The notes: a model not told the origin generated them from the sequence alone. 64,000 nucleotides of DNA from Doryteuthis pealeii (GCA_023376005.1 CM042157.1:68360107-68424106); one strand, 5' to 3'. Numbered from the stretch's first letter, positions 31,460-42,320 are shown. Program-made: numbers and translations.

Positions 31460-31932
31460 TCCGGCACATGCGCAGATGGTGCTTCCGGTGAAGGTTCATG
31501 GGAGTTTGTTATTTTTCAAATTTTTAATTTTTATTCTAATTTTATTTTAATCCCCACAGATGTGACCTGTAACGGAAAACCACGAGTTTTTGCATGAAAA
31601 GAAGAGAGTGACAGTAAAGACATTTTTAATTGCAACAAGGTCTGATTGAAAGCAATTTATTTCGAGAACAAAGAAAGAAAAAGAAAAAAGAAAGAAAAAA
31701 GAAAAGAAAAAAAGAAAGAAAGAAAAAGAAAAAAGAAAAAAGAAAAAAAGAAAAATAAGTCTATCGAAATGTCCGCCGTAACTGATTACTCTTTCCAAAA
31801 CCAAACGTTGACGAAACGACCCACACAGACACATTTCTACACAGAGAAATACCCATCACTTCCGGTGACACACTACAAAGCAGATTCTACAACAACAACA
31901 GCGCATGCGCCGAACAAGGCCAGATGACGTCA
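31460..31932 (+). promoter_or_regulatory. CpG-type promoter motifs before and over the AT-hook gene start
   Basis: ETS-type CTTCCGGTG sites occur at about 31482 and 31859. NRF-1-like palindromes occur as ACATGCGCAG near 31466 and GCGCATGCGCC near 31901. A perfect CRE, TGACGTCA, lies at 31925-31932 and overlaps the ATG at 31924. An A/G-rich (AAAGA)n tract occupies 31670-31757. Such clusters mark TATA-less metazoan promoters. Function is inferred. Confidence 0.45.
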
Positions 31933-33744
31933 AACAACGCCGCACAAAACAATTCCTATGGGACGTCGTACGAAGACATCGCTTCACTGAACGACCATTA
32001 TGACGCATACAGAGAGAGACCCCCTCTTCAAAACAGGTTCTACGATGATCCGGGTTTCCAGCAGACTAGCAGGGATACCCCAAATACAAGACACAACAAT
32101 CTCTCGCAGGGCACCCCCTATAAATTCGCTGATCGATATGGATACAACCACGTCCCACCAAATAACCTTTACGATAAATACACGGTTCCGTGCAGCAATT
32201 CTTATAATCCTTGTTGGAACCCACACGGCACTCATGAAGTCTCACACACCAGTCCCTATAACATATACGCGGATCAGATCAACTCTAAAAACATTCTGAA
32301 AAGCAGTCCCTATAACGCGTACACAGAGCAACGTAGTCTTAATAATGTCTCACAAGCTCGTCCCTATAATCCATACACTGATTATCAGAGAACACAATCA
32401 AATGCCTATAAAACACGCGCAGACCAAAATTGCTCGCAAACAACTTCTATGACGTGTTTCAAGAAATTACACCACAAACCGATCATATAATATGTACATG
32501 GATCAGAGAGACATTAACAGTTCTATAGAAAACAATGCTTGTGCCCCGTACAAGGAAGAGTATCAAACAGGAGCCCGCAATAATACCTACACAAACCAGT
32601 GTCACTCAGCGAACGGTCAATCGACGCACACCAACCTTTACAACGTATGCGTAAACCAGGCCAGCGCCAACAACGGCTCAACTATTAATCTATTCAACAA
32701 CTATTATGCTGACGGTTTTAAGTGTAACACCACAACAAACAACATTACACCGCCCCGCAGAATAATTTCTACAAATCCTATTCAGATCGATGTCCTACAC
32801 CTGTAAATCAGGCCCCGAGGGCCAATTTTTACGATTCCTACCCAGTTCCATTCAGTATTGCACTAACACAACCAACTTCTCAACCCAGTCCGCAGACTCA
32901 CCATCATCGATCACCGACGACCCCTTTAAACACACCCTGTCCACGAAACGGATTCCCTCATCAGAAATGGACCGGCAGACGTCTGGATGTTCCGGCTTCT
33001 GGCATTGACAACCAGCCAGGTCAGCAATACGTCGTTATGAGGCAGATCGTGCCCGAAAGATCTTACGCTGACGTCAAGAAACCCGGGTGGATCCCTCAGT
33101 CTCAGCAGGTCTGTCAGAAAAAGATGAAGAAAGCTGCTAACGATAATCCCGCGGTTCATGGCGAAAAGCAAGCATCACCAATCCACCCACAGCGCCCTGG
33201 TAATGTCCACAAAAAAACCAAAGTCAGTCACGTGCGAAAATTGGAGAAACTGTCCCACGCTTTGATCAGCGGTAAGGATGTGATGCTTTCGAGACACGTG
33301 ATCGATGACGATGGGTTCGGACAAGAACTGGAAGGGGCCTGCCTCAAAAAGAGGGGAAGACCCCTCAAGAAAATCACGGCCCGACTGGTGAAGTGCGCCC
33401 GGAAGCCGTTCAGAGACGCAGCGAAAGCGCGCGCTAAGACATCTCCGAGATGGGGCGAGCGGTCTTCCGAAATGGCGGCACTGAAGATGAAAACGGATGA
33501 GGTGTACTCGTGGGAAGACGATTTTAGCTTGGAGGAAATCAACAATGCCGAGCGTTCACCGTCGAGCTTATTTCTCCGGCTCAAAAGTAGAGGTGTCTTT
33601 GAGAATATTCCTAGGATTATCGGAGAAGAAGAATCTGAGGAGGAGGATGGGAAATCGTTCGGATGTAATCGGAAAATTAACGATTTAAAAGCAGCTTGGA
33701 AAATTTTAATGCTGGAACCAATTTTTCCAAATCTTATTTGTTAA
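31924..33744 (+). CDS. Tyr/Asn-rich repeat protein with AT-hook-like motif, frame disrupted
   Basis: The main frame starts at ATG 31924 (MTSNNAAQNNSYG) and would give about 606 residues. An earlier ATG at 31769 is in another frame. The N-terminal half has repeated SPYNIYADQ, SPYNAYTEQ, RPYNPYTDY and SYNMYMDQ motifs spaced about 20 residues apart, rich in Asn, Tyr and Gln, resembling a prion-like low-complexity region. The C-terminal half is basic then acidic: KKRGRPLKK (about 33348) is an AT-hook-like GRP motif, followed by KPFRDAAKARAKTSPRW and the acidic GEEESEEEDGK. The frame shifts once between 32453 and 32487 and shifts back between 32728 and 32803. Both frames carry the same residue style, so the shifts are recent or sequencing errors. 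AATAAA follows at about 33794. I do not recognise the family; nuclear DNA binding is inferred. Confidence 0.55.
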
Positions 33745-33825
33745 TAAGATTAATAGACATTTATCTATTTAGAATTTTTGTTTTGTAGCGCAAATAAATG
33801 TTCGTACGTTGAAATATTTAAGCGG

Positions 33826-33890
33826 GTAGTCTGTGAATTCAGGGGCGTAATTTTTTACCACAGTTTAACTGGACAGATGTTAGTGAACTA
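33826..33890. mobile_element. Element T, solo end
   Basis: TAGTCTGTGAATTCAGGGGC and ACCACAGTTTAACTGGACAG match the end of element T. The arm is lost at the junction with repeat R. Confidence 0.55.
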
Positions 33891-33894
33891 GTAA

Positions 33895-34790
33895 AAACTG
33901 TGCCCTCGAGGCACAAATATTTCAGTTTCAATATTAGATATTATATTAAACCAAAAAGACTAATGAAATTAGATACAAACACAAAAAGATTATTTCTCTA
34001 AATGTTTGAGATGAGGCTTGAAGATTAGTATTATTAGCGTTATTCGGACTATTGTCCCCATCTTCATTGTTATTTGTACAACGTTTCGGCCGATATACCC
34101 TCCAGCCTTCTTCAGGTATTTATTGTCGGACTCGGGAACCTTCTCAAAGGTTCAAAGTTCCGTGATGGCTCCCGAATACGACAAGAAAGTTCCCGAGTTC
34201 GAAAAGAAGGTTCCCGAGTCCGATAAGGTTCCCGAGTCCGACAAGAAATACCTGAAGAAGGCCGGAGGGTATATCGGCCGAAACGTTGTACAAATAACAA
34301 TGAAGATGGGGACAATAGTCCGAATAACGCTAATAATACAAAAAGATTAAACTCAATTTTACTTTATGTGTAATTGATTTCTATATATAATTGTACATAG
34401 GATTGATTTAAATACGTTAGAAAATAAAACAATAATATTATAAATCAATAACGCCAAGTAATTATTTATTAAACATGGTTTTATTAAAACCGGTATGCAA
34501 ATTATTCACAGCATATACTATGTAAACATTTATTTCTTAATGATATATAATACACATCATAGGATTTTAAACACATTAATACTATGGGTTTTTTTTTTGG
34601 TGGGGGGGGGATCTATCTTAGCTAGACCTTAATAGAGACATTGTTTATAAATAAGATGCTAATTAAGATTAGATAATGACTATTTAATAACCATTGAGTA
34701 TATAACGTAAATAACTAAGGGAATTGTGACATTGGTGGTGACGTACTTCTGGTCACAGACAGACAGATACACAATCTCCATTATGATGAG
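33895..34790 (+). repeat. Repeat R copy with nested Penelope pair
   Basis: Starts with the hairpin-like TGCCCTCGAGGCA and ends GGTCACAGACAGACAGATAC and CTCCATTATGATGAG. The sequence is interrupted at 34011-34346. A G-rich run, GGTGGGGGGGG, lies at about 34600. Confidence 0.7.
34011..34346. mobile_element. Palindromic pair of Penelope-like termini
   Basis: 34025-34150 (minus orientation) and 34190-34335 (plus orientation) are near-perfect reverse complements: TCGGCCGATATACCCTCC, CTTCTTCAGGTATTTATTG and GGACTCGGGAACC against their counterparts. The outer ends carry GGAC-AATA-GTCC. The centre holds short TTCCCGAGTCCGA/TTCGAAA repeats. Confidence 0.75.
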
Positions 34791-34796
34791 AAGATA

Positions 34797-35422
34797 TGAA
34801 ATGAAGTCCAATGTATATATTTTTGATTTCTCAACTGGGATTAATAATTTTAATAAAAATCAAACTCTAAGGAAAACATAACTTAATACGTTAATTCATT
34901 TATACGTTTACAAAAAATGAAATCCAGCATTATGTTATATGGATTTAAAGTTGTTGCGTAGTGATTCAGTTATAACCATTTTTTACCTCAGCATTGTTAT
35001 TTTAAGGGAATTGAGATCATAAACTTATCAAGTCCTATACTGAAATAAACTGAAATATACTATTCGCTGGTAATTTTTGCTGAGTGTTTAACGATATTAT
35101 TATTTCAGAGTAAGAATAAAAAAAATTAAAACAGTTCCCTTTAGCAGTTCTGAGGTGAAAAAGTGTATAACTGAATCACTACGCAACAACTTTAATTCTA
35201 TACAATATCAATTAATGCTGTCCTTTAATTAAAAAAAAAAAACAACACTTCTAAATGAATTAACGTATCAAGTTATGTTTTCCTTAGAGTTTGATTTTTA
35301 TTAAAAGTATTAATCCCAGTTGAGAAATTAAAAATATATACATTAGACTTCATTTCATATTCCACTAACACCTGTCCGGTAGACTATGATAAAGATTTAT
35401 GCCCCTGAATTTACTGTCTACC
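34797..35422. mobile_element. Long-TIR element T, both arms
   Basis: The left arm (34797-35005) and right arm (about 35150-35400) are reverse complements: GAAATGAAGTCCAATGTATA, CTCAACTGGGATTAAT, AAGTTGTTGCGTAGTGATTC. The interior has GGGAATTGAGATCATAAACT. The right end continues to GGTAGACTATG...TACTGTCTACC (35422); the left end lacks that outer segment. No transposase. Confidence 0.7.
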
Positions 35423-36784
35423 ATTAAATTAATAAACCGGTGCGCCTCGCCATAGAGAAGTTAGCGAGCTCATCTAGCAGACCACAACTACTGCATAATG
35501 AATTCAATTCTCACTAAGTGCTCCAGAAAATTGGCCTTTTGCCACTCTAAACTGAGCTTAGAAAAACTGTACGAACAACACACTGTATAATAGATTTCAA
35601 ACGATTTTTTCTTCAGATATATTTTTTTATATTCATTTACTGAAAACAACGAAATAAAAATCTCGATTTTATTAATGCTTGTTGTCACTGTTTATCATTT
35701 AAGCGGGAATTTGTATTTTTGAAATAAAAATGACCAATGATGGTAATAGATAGTGAAAGCATTTTCTTGTGTTTTGCTTGGACATATGGTGGGGAGTAGT
35801 TTGGAGTTATATATATTTAGGTAATTTACCATCACACCATAAGGACACATGTATAAAGGCAGAAAAACAAAGAACTCATACATTTAACAAATAAAACGTG
35901 TATTGAAACAAAAATTACAATAATCAAAAATACTGAGCAAAGTCCTGCAGAAATGCTTTTTTAAATGTTCATGTAATAAGATAATAAAAGTTGTTGAGTT
36001 GACCCCAACTTAGAAAGGAAAGGGTTTTGTTCAAAATCAAAATTAGAAAGAGAGAAAGATATAGCTTATAATACCTTCTGCAGTTATGGAAATATTTCTT
36101 TAAAATGAGAAGCGTGGAGTATTCAGGCAAGTTGGTTCTTTCTCTGTCTTTTTTCGAAAAACCTTCTTATATAGGATCTAGATAGGCTCCAAAAAGGGTC
36201 TTTTTGATAAACTTCTTTTTAGGCACGAACACCTCTGATTGGTTGAGAATTATAATTTTTGATATTTCTATTTTCTCTCTAATCCTGCACCGATCCCCAT
36301 GCGCAAAGCGTTTATTTTCGTCATTTCATTTTTGCTTTCAGAGCGTTAACTTCAGACTCACTACAGATAACACTGTAAAAAATGGTGTTACTGTTAAATA
36401 AGAATTGAGATGGTTTTAACTTCAGTAGCTAACACCAACTTCTTATAATGCGTTAGGGGACCTCAGAAGGCCACTGAACGCAGGACAATTACATATTTCA
36501 ACAAATAATTATAACAAAACAGACTTTATTGTCTGAGCAAAGTCCGACAGAAACATAAACAATACAAAATAAGCTATGACGCAAGTTCTATGGAAAAAGA
36601 GTTCCTGAAGAAGGTTGAGTTATATCCATGAAAAGGTTGACACTCACTTCATAACTATGGTCACATGCGTGGCCATCTCCATGGACATTCTAGGGCTGTT
36701 AAGACAAAAACTCTATGGAGATAGAGTATAAAAAAGGGACCGCGTAAAGACACACGTATAAGCTTCTAGTTGAGGGGCGGGCAA
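35423..36784. other. Unclassified stretch with LTR-like pieces
   Basis: No coding gene recognised. GAGCAAAGTCC-GCAGAAA occurs at 35936 and again at 36535 (GAGCAAAGTCCGACAGAAAC). A TATA-like GAGTATAAAAAAGGGACC lies near 36725. These suggest LTR-type termini, but no tandem LTR pair with coding sequence between them is visible. Confidence 0.3.
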
Positions 36785-39290
36785 AGTAATTAACATCAAT
36801 AAAATTGGGTTACTCTGCCGGTCCCTGTCGAATAGGCAAACCTGGTAATAGACTTATTATACCGGTCCACATTAGGTTAATAAAATAGGAAGATGGTGTA
36901 AGATTCATGGTTAATTTATGAACATACAACTCCGACACACTTGTGGGACAAAACATTTTATATAAAACAGCACGGAAATAAGACATTATACAATAAAATA
37001 AAACACATGTACATAAACATACAAGAGTAGAGATAAAAAAAAGGAGAGTCTGTACATACAAAATCACTTACTAGTGATGGGGGCCGAAGACCCTCAGGAG
37101 AGTTACATAGCGTTGTGGGCAGACGCCCCCACCGTGAAAGGTGTGACAATGGTCTAACCCATGTGCTCGTTCCAGAGATGTAGCTAAAAGAGGAAGAAGC
37201 GTTTGAATCAGCCGCTTAAATACCATAGCCCCTGTCGAGAACAAGCGGCAACCCAGCGGTAAGATAACTCTTCCAGGCCAATGTGAAGATAATCCGAACA
37301 ATGGCAACCCTGCCGATCTTAGTCAAATAGACAAACCGGTGTTGGATTCAAATGTATAATATCAATTATAATTGTTGGTTGAACCAACAACTACGACTAA
37401 GTGTTATTAAATACAGCAATAGACTACATAGATATATATGAGCACATGAAGACGCATTTATAACAGAAATACGAATACAAGATACATAATAGATATATAA
37501 GTAACACATAAGGGAGACAGGCAAAAGATACGAAGAGTTCATGAGACAATGTCACTTACTGACGTAGTCTGTGTGGGGGTGAAACCCACACAAGAAGGGT
37601 GTCGACCAAAGTGTCTAACCCATGTGTTCGTTGAGTTACCGAGAAGGAAGAGAGTTCAAACTTGGCGCTTGCCTGCTTAAATAGTCAGACGCCTGGTGAG
37701 ATACAACAAAAACACGAGGGAAGATAACTCTTCCAGCCAAACAAGGGCAGATAATCCCACACCGGCTAATTAAACCGGTCCTTGTAATTAAGATCAATAA
37801 AATAAGTAGACGCTACCCTGCTGGTCTTTGTCGAATAGACAAACCTTTTAGGCTTATTATGCCGCACCTCATAAAATTATTAAAATAGAAAGAAGCTACC
37901 CTGCTAGTCTTATTCGAATAGAAAACCTGCTTTTAGGCTTATTATACCGGTCCTCGTAATTAAGATCAATAACATTGGAAGAGGCTACCCTGCTTATTAT
38001 GCGGGTCCTCGTATTTAAGATAATAAAATAAGAAGATAGTGGAATAGACAGACCTTTTAAGGTTATTATGCCGGCCCTCGTATTGTTAATAAAATAGGAA
38101 GAGGCCACTCTGCCAGTCTTAAATAAACAAACCTGCTTTAACGCTTATTTTACCGGTCGTCGTAAGAATAAAATAGGCTTAGTTGAATAGACAAACCTGA
38201 CTTTAGGCTTATTATACCGGTCCAAGTAAAGTTAATAAAATAGGAAGAGGCTACCATGCGAGTCTTAGTCGAATAAACAAGCCTACTTTTAGGCTTATTA
38301 TGCCGTCCTCGTGAGGTTAATATAATAGGCTTAGACGAATAGACAAACCTGACTTTAAGCTTATTATACTGGTCCTCGCCAGTCTTAATCGAATAGACAA
38401 ACCTTTTAGGCTTATTATGCCGGTCCTCCTAAGTTTAATAAAATAGGAAGAGGCTACCCTGCAGTCTTAGTCGAATAGACAATCCTACTTTTACGCTTAT
38501 TATGCCGGTCCTCGTACGGTTAATAAAATAGGAAGAGGCTAACGTGACGGTCATAGTCGAATAGACAAACACGCTTTTAGGCTTATTATGCCAGTTTTCG
38601 TAAGGTTAATAGAATAGGAAGAGGCTACACCACTGTTCTTTGGCTTATTATACCGGTTGCCGTAATTAAGATAAAATAGGGCTGCCCTGCCGGTCTTAGT
38701 CGAATTGAAAAACCTGATTTTAGGCTTATTATGCCGGTCCTCGTAATCAAGATTAATTAAATAAGATGCTACCTTGTCGGTCTTTTTCCTAGACAATCCT
38801 GCTTTTAGGCTTATTATATCGGTCCTTGTAATTGAGATCACTCAAATAGAAAGAGGCTACCCTGACAGTATTAGTTGAATAGACGAACCATATAACCTTT
38901 AGGCACCCCTTTTGCGATCTCGATTCATAAGGACATTTTTTTCATTTACACCGTCAAAATCCGGTTGTTTGTTAACATACGATTTTTTAGATTTTTAAAA
39001 TTATAAAACTAACCCTAACCCTAACCCTAACCCCTAACCCTTAACAAACAACCGGATTTTGACGGTGTAAATGAAAAAAATGTCCTTATGAATCGAGATC
39101 GCAAAAGGGGTGCTTAAAGGTCATATGGTCCGAATAGACAAACTTGCTTTTAGGCTTATTATGCCGGTCATCGTAAGGTTAATAAAATAGGAAGAGGTTA
39201 CCCTGCCGGTCTGTCGAGTAGAAAAACCTGCTTTTAGGCTTATTATACCGGTCCTAATAATTAAAGTCAATAATAAAGCCGGTAGCCATA
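36785..39290. repeat. Degenerate tandem array, about 90-100-bp unit
   Basis: The unit recurs as GGCTTATTATRCCGGTCCTC, GTAAGGTTAATAAAATAGGA, AGAGGCTACCCTGCCGGTCT and TAGTCGAATAGACAAACCTG. It is dense from about 37770 to 39290, with first traces at 36785-36900 and 37300. Units differ by many indels, so the array is old. Between 37070 and 37770 lie two longer direct repeats (CTAACCCATGTGYTCGTT ... AAGATAACTCTTCCAG), LTR-like on the minus strand. MITE B1 interrupts one unit. Confidence 0.75.
38885..39131. mobile_element. hAT-like MITE family B, copy B1, telomere-like core
   Basis: Ends GAACCATATAACC/GGTCATATGGTCC. The long arms run through GGCACCCCTTTTGCGATCTC and CCGTCAAAATCCGGTTGTTT. The core is CTAACCCTAACCCTAACCCT-type. 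A perfect 8-bp duplication, GAATAGAC, lies at 38877-38884 and 39132-39139, inside a tandem-array unit. Removing the element and one duplicate restores the array motif. Confidence 0.92.
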
Positions 39291-39650
39291 TCTTGTTTTT
39301 GCCTACGTTAAATTTCATTTATTGGTGCAAAAATGTAAACATTGTTTACGTTTATAATTTTCATTATTTCCGTAAGCTGAAAATTTAAATAAAATCATCA
39401 GGAGTTTTTTTTTAATGTTTCTTTTTTTTGAATGATTAAAAAAAATTGAAGTAAATATTAACCTTTATTCAAGTTTTTGTTAAATATAGGCGGGGGGGGG
39501 GGATTCGACTCGGCATATTGGACATCCCTACAACCCCAACCCCAACCTAACACCAACACGTACTCGTATACTATATACGTACGTATATATAAACAAAACT
39601 AAGCCTCAAATTTCAAAACCATTTTCATACTATACTCCGTATAAATATGG
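39291..39650. other. AT-rich stretch with no gene
   Basis: Contains a G9 run at 39492-39500 and CCCCAACCCCAACCTAACAC near 39535. Otherwise featureless. Confidence 0.35.
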
Positions 39651-39876
39651 GGACTAGGCACCCCTTTTGCGATCTCGATTCGTGGGGACATTTTTTTCAT
39701 TTACGCCGTCAAAATCCGGTTAATTGTTAACAGACGAGTTTTAGATTTTTTTTAAAATTATAAAACTAACCCCTAATCCTAACCCCTAACAAACAACCGG
39801 ATTTTGACGGTGTATATGAGAAAAGTGTCCTTGTGAGTCGAGATCGCGAAAGGGGTGCCTAAAGGTCATATGGTCC
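39651..39876. mobile_element. hAT-like MITE family B, copy B2
   Basis: The right end GGTCATATGGTCC is intact. The left end is GGAC followed directly by TAGGCACCCC, so about 11 bp of the left end are lost. The core is ACTAACCCCTAATCCTAACC. The 8-bp duplication AAATATGG lies at 39643-39650 and 39877-39884. Confidence 0.88.
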
Positions 39877-40205
39877 AAATATGGTCCTGGCCCCTTGCTC
39901 TAAAAAAATGCGTCTGGCGTTCTGCCCTAGAAAAAAATGCTAAGCGGTGCCTGCTGAAAATCCAACCCACACTACTGTTTGAAGGCGTTTTCCCGAACAG
40001 TTAATGCGATATGAAAGCGATATTTTACCCCCCACCCAAGTCTTTTTTTCGACAAGTAAATGTAAATAAATCCACCCCCCTTTAAAATATTCTTTTTTTT
40101 TTAGCGGTTTGAATTTTCATCGGGTTGAATTTTCAGCAGGCCCCGCTTAGCGATTTTAGGGCTGGGGTCAGGACGCATTTATGCGATAATACCAGAGTTT
40201 TGTAA
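39877..40205. other. Non-coding stretch with short inverted segments
   Basis: ATGCTAAGCGGTGCCTGCTG and GCAGGCCCCGCTTAGCGATT are near-inverse, as are ATGGTCCTGGCCCC and GGGCTGGGGTCAGGAC. This suggests a decayed TIR element of about 300 bp (39880-40180). Confidence 0.4.
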
Positions 40206-40910
40206 AAATTCAAATTGAAATTTAGACAAATTCAATCGAAAAAAATTTTTACATCGATTTGCCGATAGAAATCGGTGGGAGAGAGGGGAAAGTCGTAAAA
40301 TTTCTGTTCGCCGACACAAAAACACAACTGGTAATTATGAACTTTTGTTTAGTAAATTAGAAAAACAGAACCCACAAATTTTGTAATAAAACTGTTAATT
40401 TTAACTAGGGGGTTTAGGGTTAAGGTTGGGGTTTAGGGTTAGGGTTGGGGTTTAGGGTTTAGGGTTTAGGCTTAGTTTAATGGGAAAATAAATAAATAAT
40501 TTGGGTTCTGTTTTTTCTGGAAAAAAACAGAACCCAAACCCTAACCCTAACCCTAACCCCAAAACCCTAATCCTAACCCCAACCCTAAACCCAACCCAAC
40601 CCTAACCCTAAACCCTAAACCCTAACCCTAACCCTAAACCCCCTAGTTAAAATTGTTTTATTACAAAATTTGTGGGTTCTGTTTTTTCTGGGACACCCTA
40701 ATTTACTAAACAAAAGTTCATAATTACCACACAACTCGGAAAATATCTAATTCGCCTGACACCAACATAACGTAAATTAAGGCAGGAGACCGGGACGACA
40801 AAAGATCAAAATTACCGAAATCACCTGGCAAACCGCCCATAATTTCTTTCTTATCAACCAATAGTAAAAAGTATCGTTGAATGTTTTTCAGTATCTAAGC
40901 AACAAATTCT
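40206..40910 (+). repeat. Duplicated segment containing MITE C
   Basis: 40206-40329 plus 40729-40910 is paralogous to 44889-45226 (TTTGCCGATARAAATCGGTG, CGCCTGACACCAACATARCG, CACCTGGCAAACCGCCCATA). MITE C is present only here. Confidence 0.75.
40330..40728. mobile_element. hAT-like MITE family C with long telomere-like core
   Basis: Ends GGTAATTATGAACTTTTGTT and its reverse complement; arms are about 100 bp. The core (about 40408-40645) has GGGTTTAGGGTTAGGG-type sequence on the left and CCCTAACCCTAACCCTA-type sequence on the right, so the telomere-like arms are themselves inverted. They flank a short centre that resembles the TTTAATGGGAAAATAAATAA core segment of family A. The perfect 8-bp duplication ACACAACT lies at 40322-40329 and 40729-40736. 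Confidence 0.9.
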
Positions 40911-41365
40911 CGCCCGTTGTTGTTTATTGTTGGGACGGACAAAATGTCTTAAAGAAGAACTCGTTCGGTTTTTCTCCCTTTTTTTCCGTTGTGATTATTA
41001 TTATTTTCAAAGGTAAGTTGAACTTTTTTTTTATTTTAAACTTAACTTGCAACGATTTCAATTCGTTTATCGTTAATTTCGTTGGTGAATAAATGAAACA
41101 AGTGCTCGCCACGCGCACCTGTTCGAAACAACGTGATATTTTTTTTTTTTCTTTTCTTTTTTTTTTTTTTTAACTTTCAGAGAAATAATAAATAAATAAA
41201 TAAATAATAAACAAAAAGTAAAAACAACCGTTGCTAAGCTACCACAATCAAGCACACCTGTCGGAGTTTTTAGTTGATAATATCACAGGTCGTTGATTTA
41301 AAAAAAAATTCTATTCTTATATTATATATATTGTATGTGTGTGTGTGTAGTTATTTACTAAGCTT
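40911..41365. other. T-rich stretch with (TAAA)n, no supported gene
   Basis: Contains a long poly(T) run (41141-41173) and AATAAATAAATAAATAAATA at about 41187. Short open frames have no recognisable product. Confidence 0.35.
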
Positions 41366-41369
41366 AGCT

Positions 41370-41465
41370 GGGGCACAAGGCCAGAATATGGTGCGCCCAG
41401 TGAGATTCGAACTCATTAACAATGAACTGTTGCTTCCGAACCATTACACCACATGAGGTGCCCCT
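41370..41465 (-). mobile_element. tRNA-like SINE head or tRNA pseudogene
   Basis: The minus strand has a B-box-like GAGTTCGAATCTCACTGGGC and upstream GTGGTGTAATGGTTCGGAAG, like an A box. The surrounding GGGGCACC/GGTGCGCC ends do not give a clean acceptor stem, so a functional tRNA is unlikely. Confidence 0.4.
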
Positions 41466-41559
41466 TGGCCTTATTATACATATTAACTAACTTAACTATT
41501 TGTTTAAATATACTAGGGACTGGCAAACTGAGCTTAAAATGTGTTTTTGACAAAATGAC

Positions 41560-42320
41560 TTTAGCCCCCCTACAGAAAATAATTTACCAAAAATCAGGAA
41601 ATTATCGGATTTTAATGAAATTTTCAGTGTTTGTGTGTCAATGAATGATCTTTATAATGCATTATTCATTTTATTTCAATACTTTCTCATTTTTTTTCAG
41701 GTCACTTAATTTTGACCCCCCTTATGTGGGCGTAAAATTGTTTCGAGTTGTCCTTGACTGATACTAATTACAGTATAAATAAAAAGATAAAAGACCAAAG
41801 TTATGAATAGAAACAAAAAAAAAAGTTTTTACGGTTGCGCTTCTATGAGAAAATAAGTATCAAAAATCGAAAAATAAAATGTAAAAAAATAATAAATAAT
41901 TAATTTTTTGGAGATTTCTTTTTTACTCATTTCGATAATTATTTAATTGGCTATTATTTTATAAAAGAAAAAATTATACATCGATGTTTTTCTGCTTAAA
42001 AAGGGGAGGGGTACATTTTCAATTGAGTTTTTCTTCAAAACTTATTACTTTTGTCTAAAAAAATAAGGTTTGCATTAAGTAGATATTTATTTTTAAAACC
42101 TAAAAATATAACATTTTAAACTTAACATCAGGATTTTCATATTTTAAATGAATTTTATATATTAATTTTTCATAGCAAAAATACTAAATTAAAGTTTTGA
42201 AATAAAATAACTAATGCATTATAAAATTCATTAATTGTTAAATCAATACTGAAAATTTTATTAAAATCAGATAATTACCTGATTTTTGGTAAATTTTTTT
42301 TCATCCCAAATGTTACGTTA
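41560..42320. mobile_element. TIR element Z
   Basis: The left arm TTACCAAAAATCAGGAAATT...CCGATTTTAATGAAATTTTC (41585-41690) is the inverse of the right arm (about 42190-42300: ATGCATTATAAAATTCATTA, AAAATCAGATAATTACCTGA). A short version with both arms lies at 43375-43575, and a half copy at 24180-24310. No transposase was found. Confidence 0.6.

Noticed and set aside
31547..31834. Minus-strand frame rich in Phe/Ser
   Set aside because: It translates an (AAAGA)n tract; low complexity with no protein features.
31646..31927. Upstream 93-residue frame as the true N-terminus of the AT-hook gene
   Set aside because: It starts in an (AAAGA)n tract and needs an extra frameshift to join; its ATG at 31769 remains possible, but 31924 is simpler.
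40877..41092. Possible first exon in a 71-residue plus-strand frame
   Set aside because: T-rich translation with no support beyond an ATG; the 5' part lies in a duplicated repeat segment.
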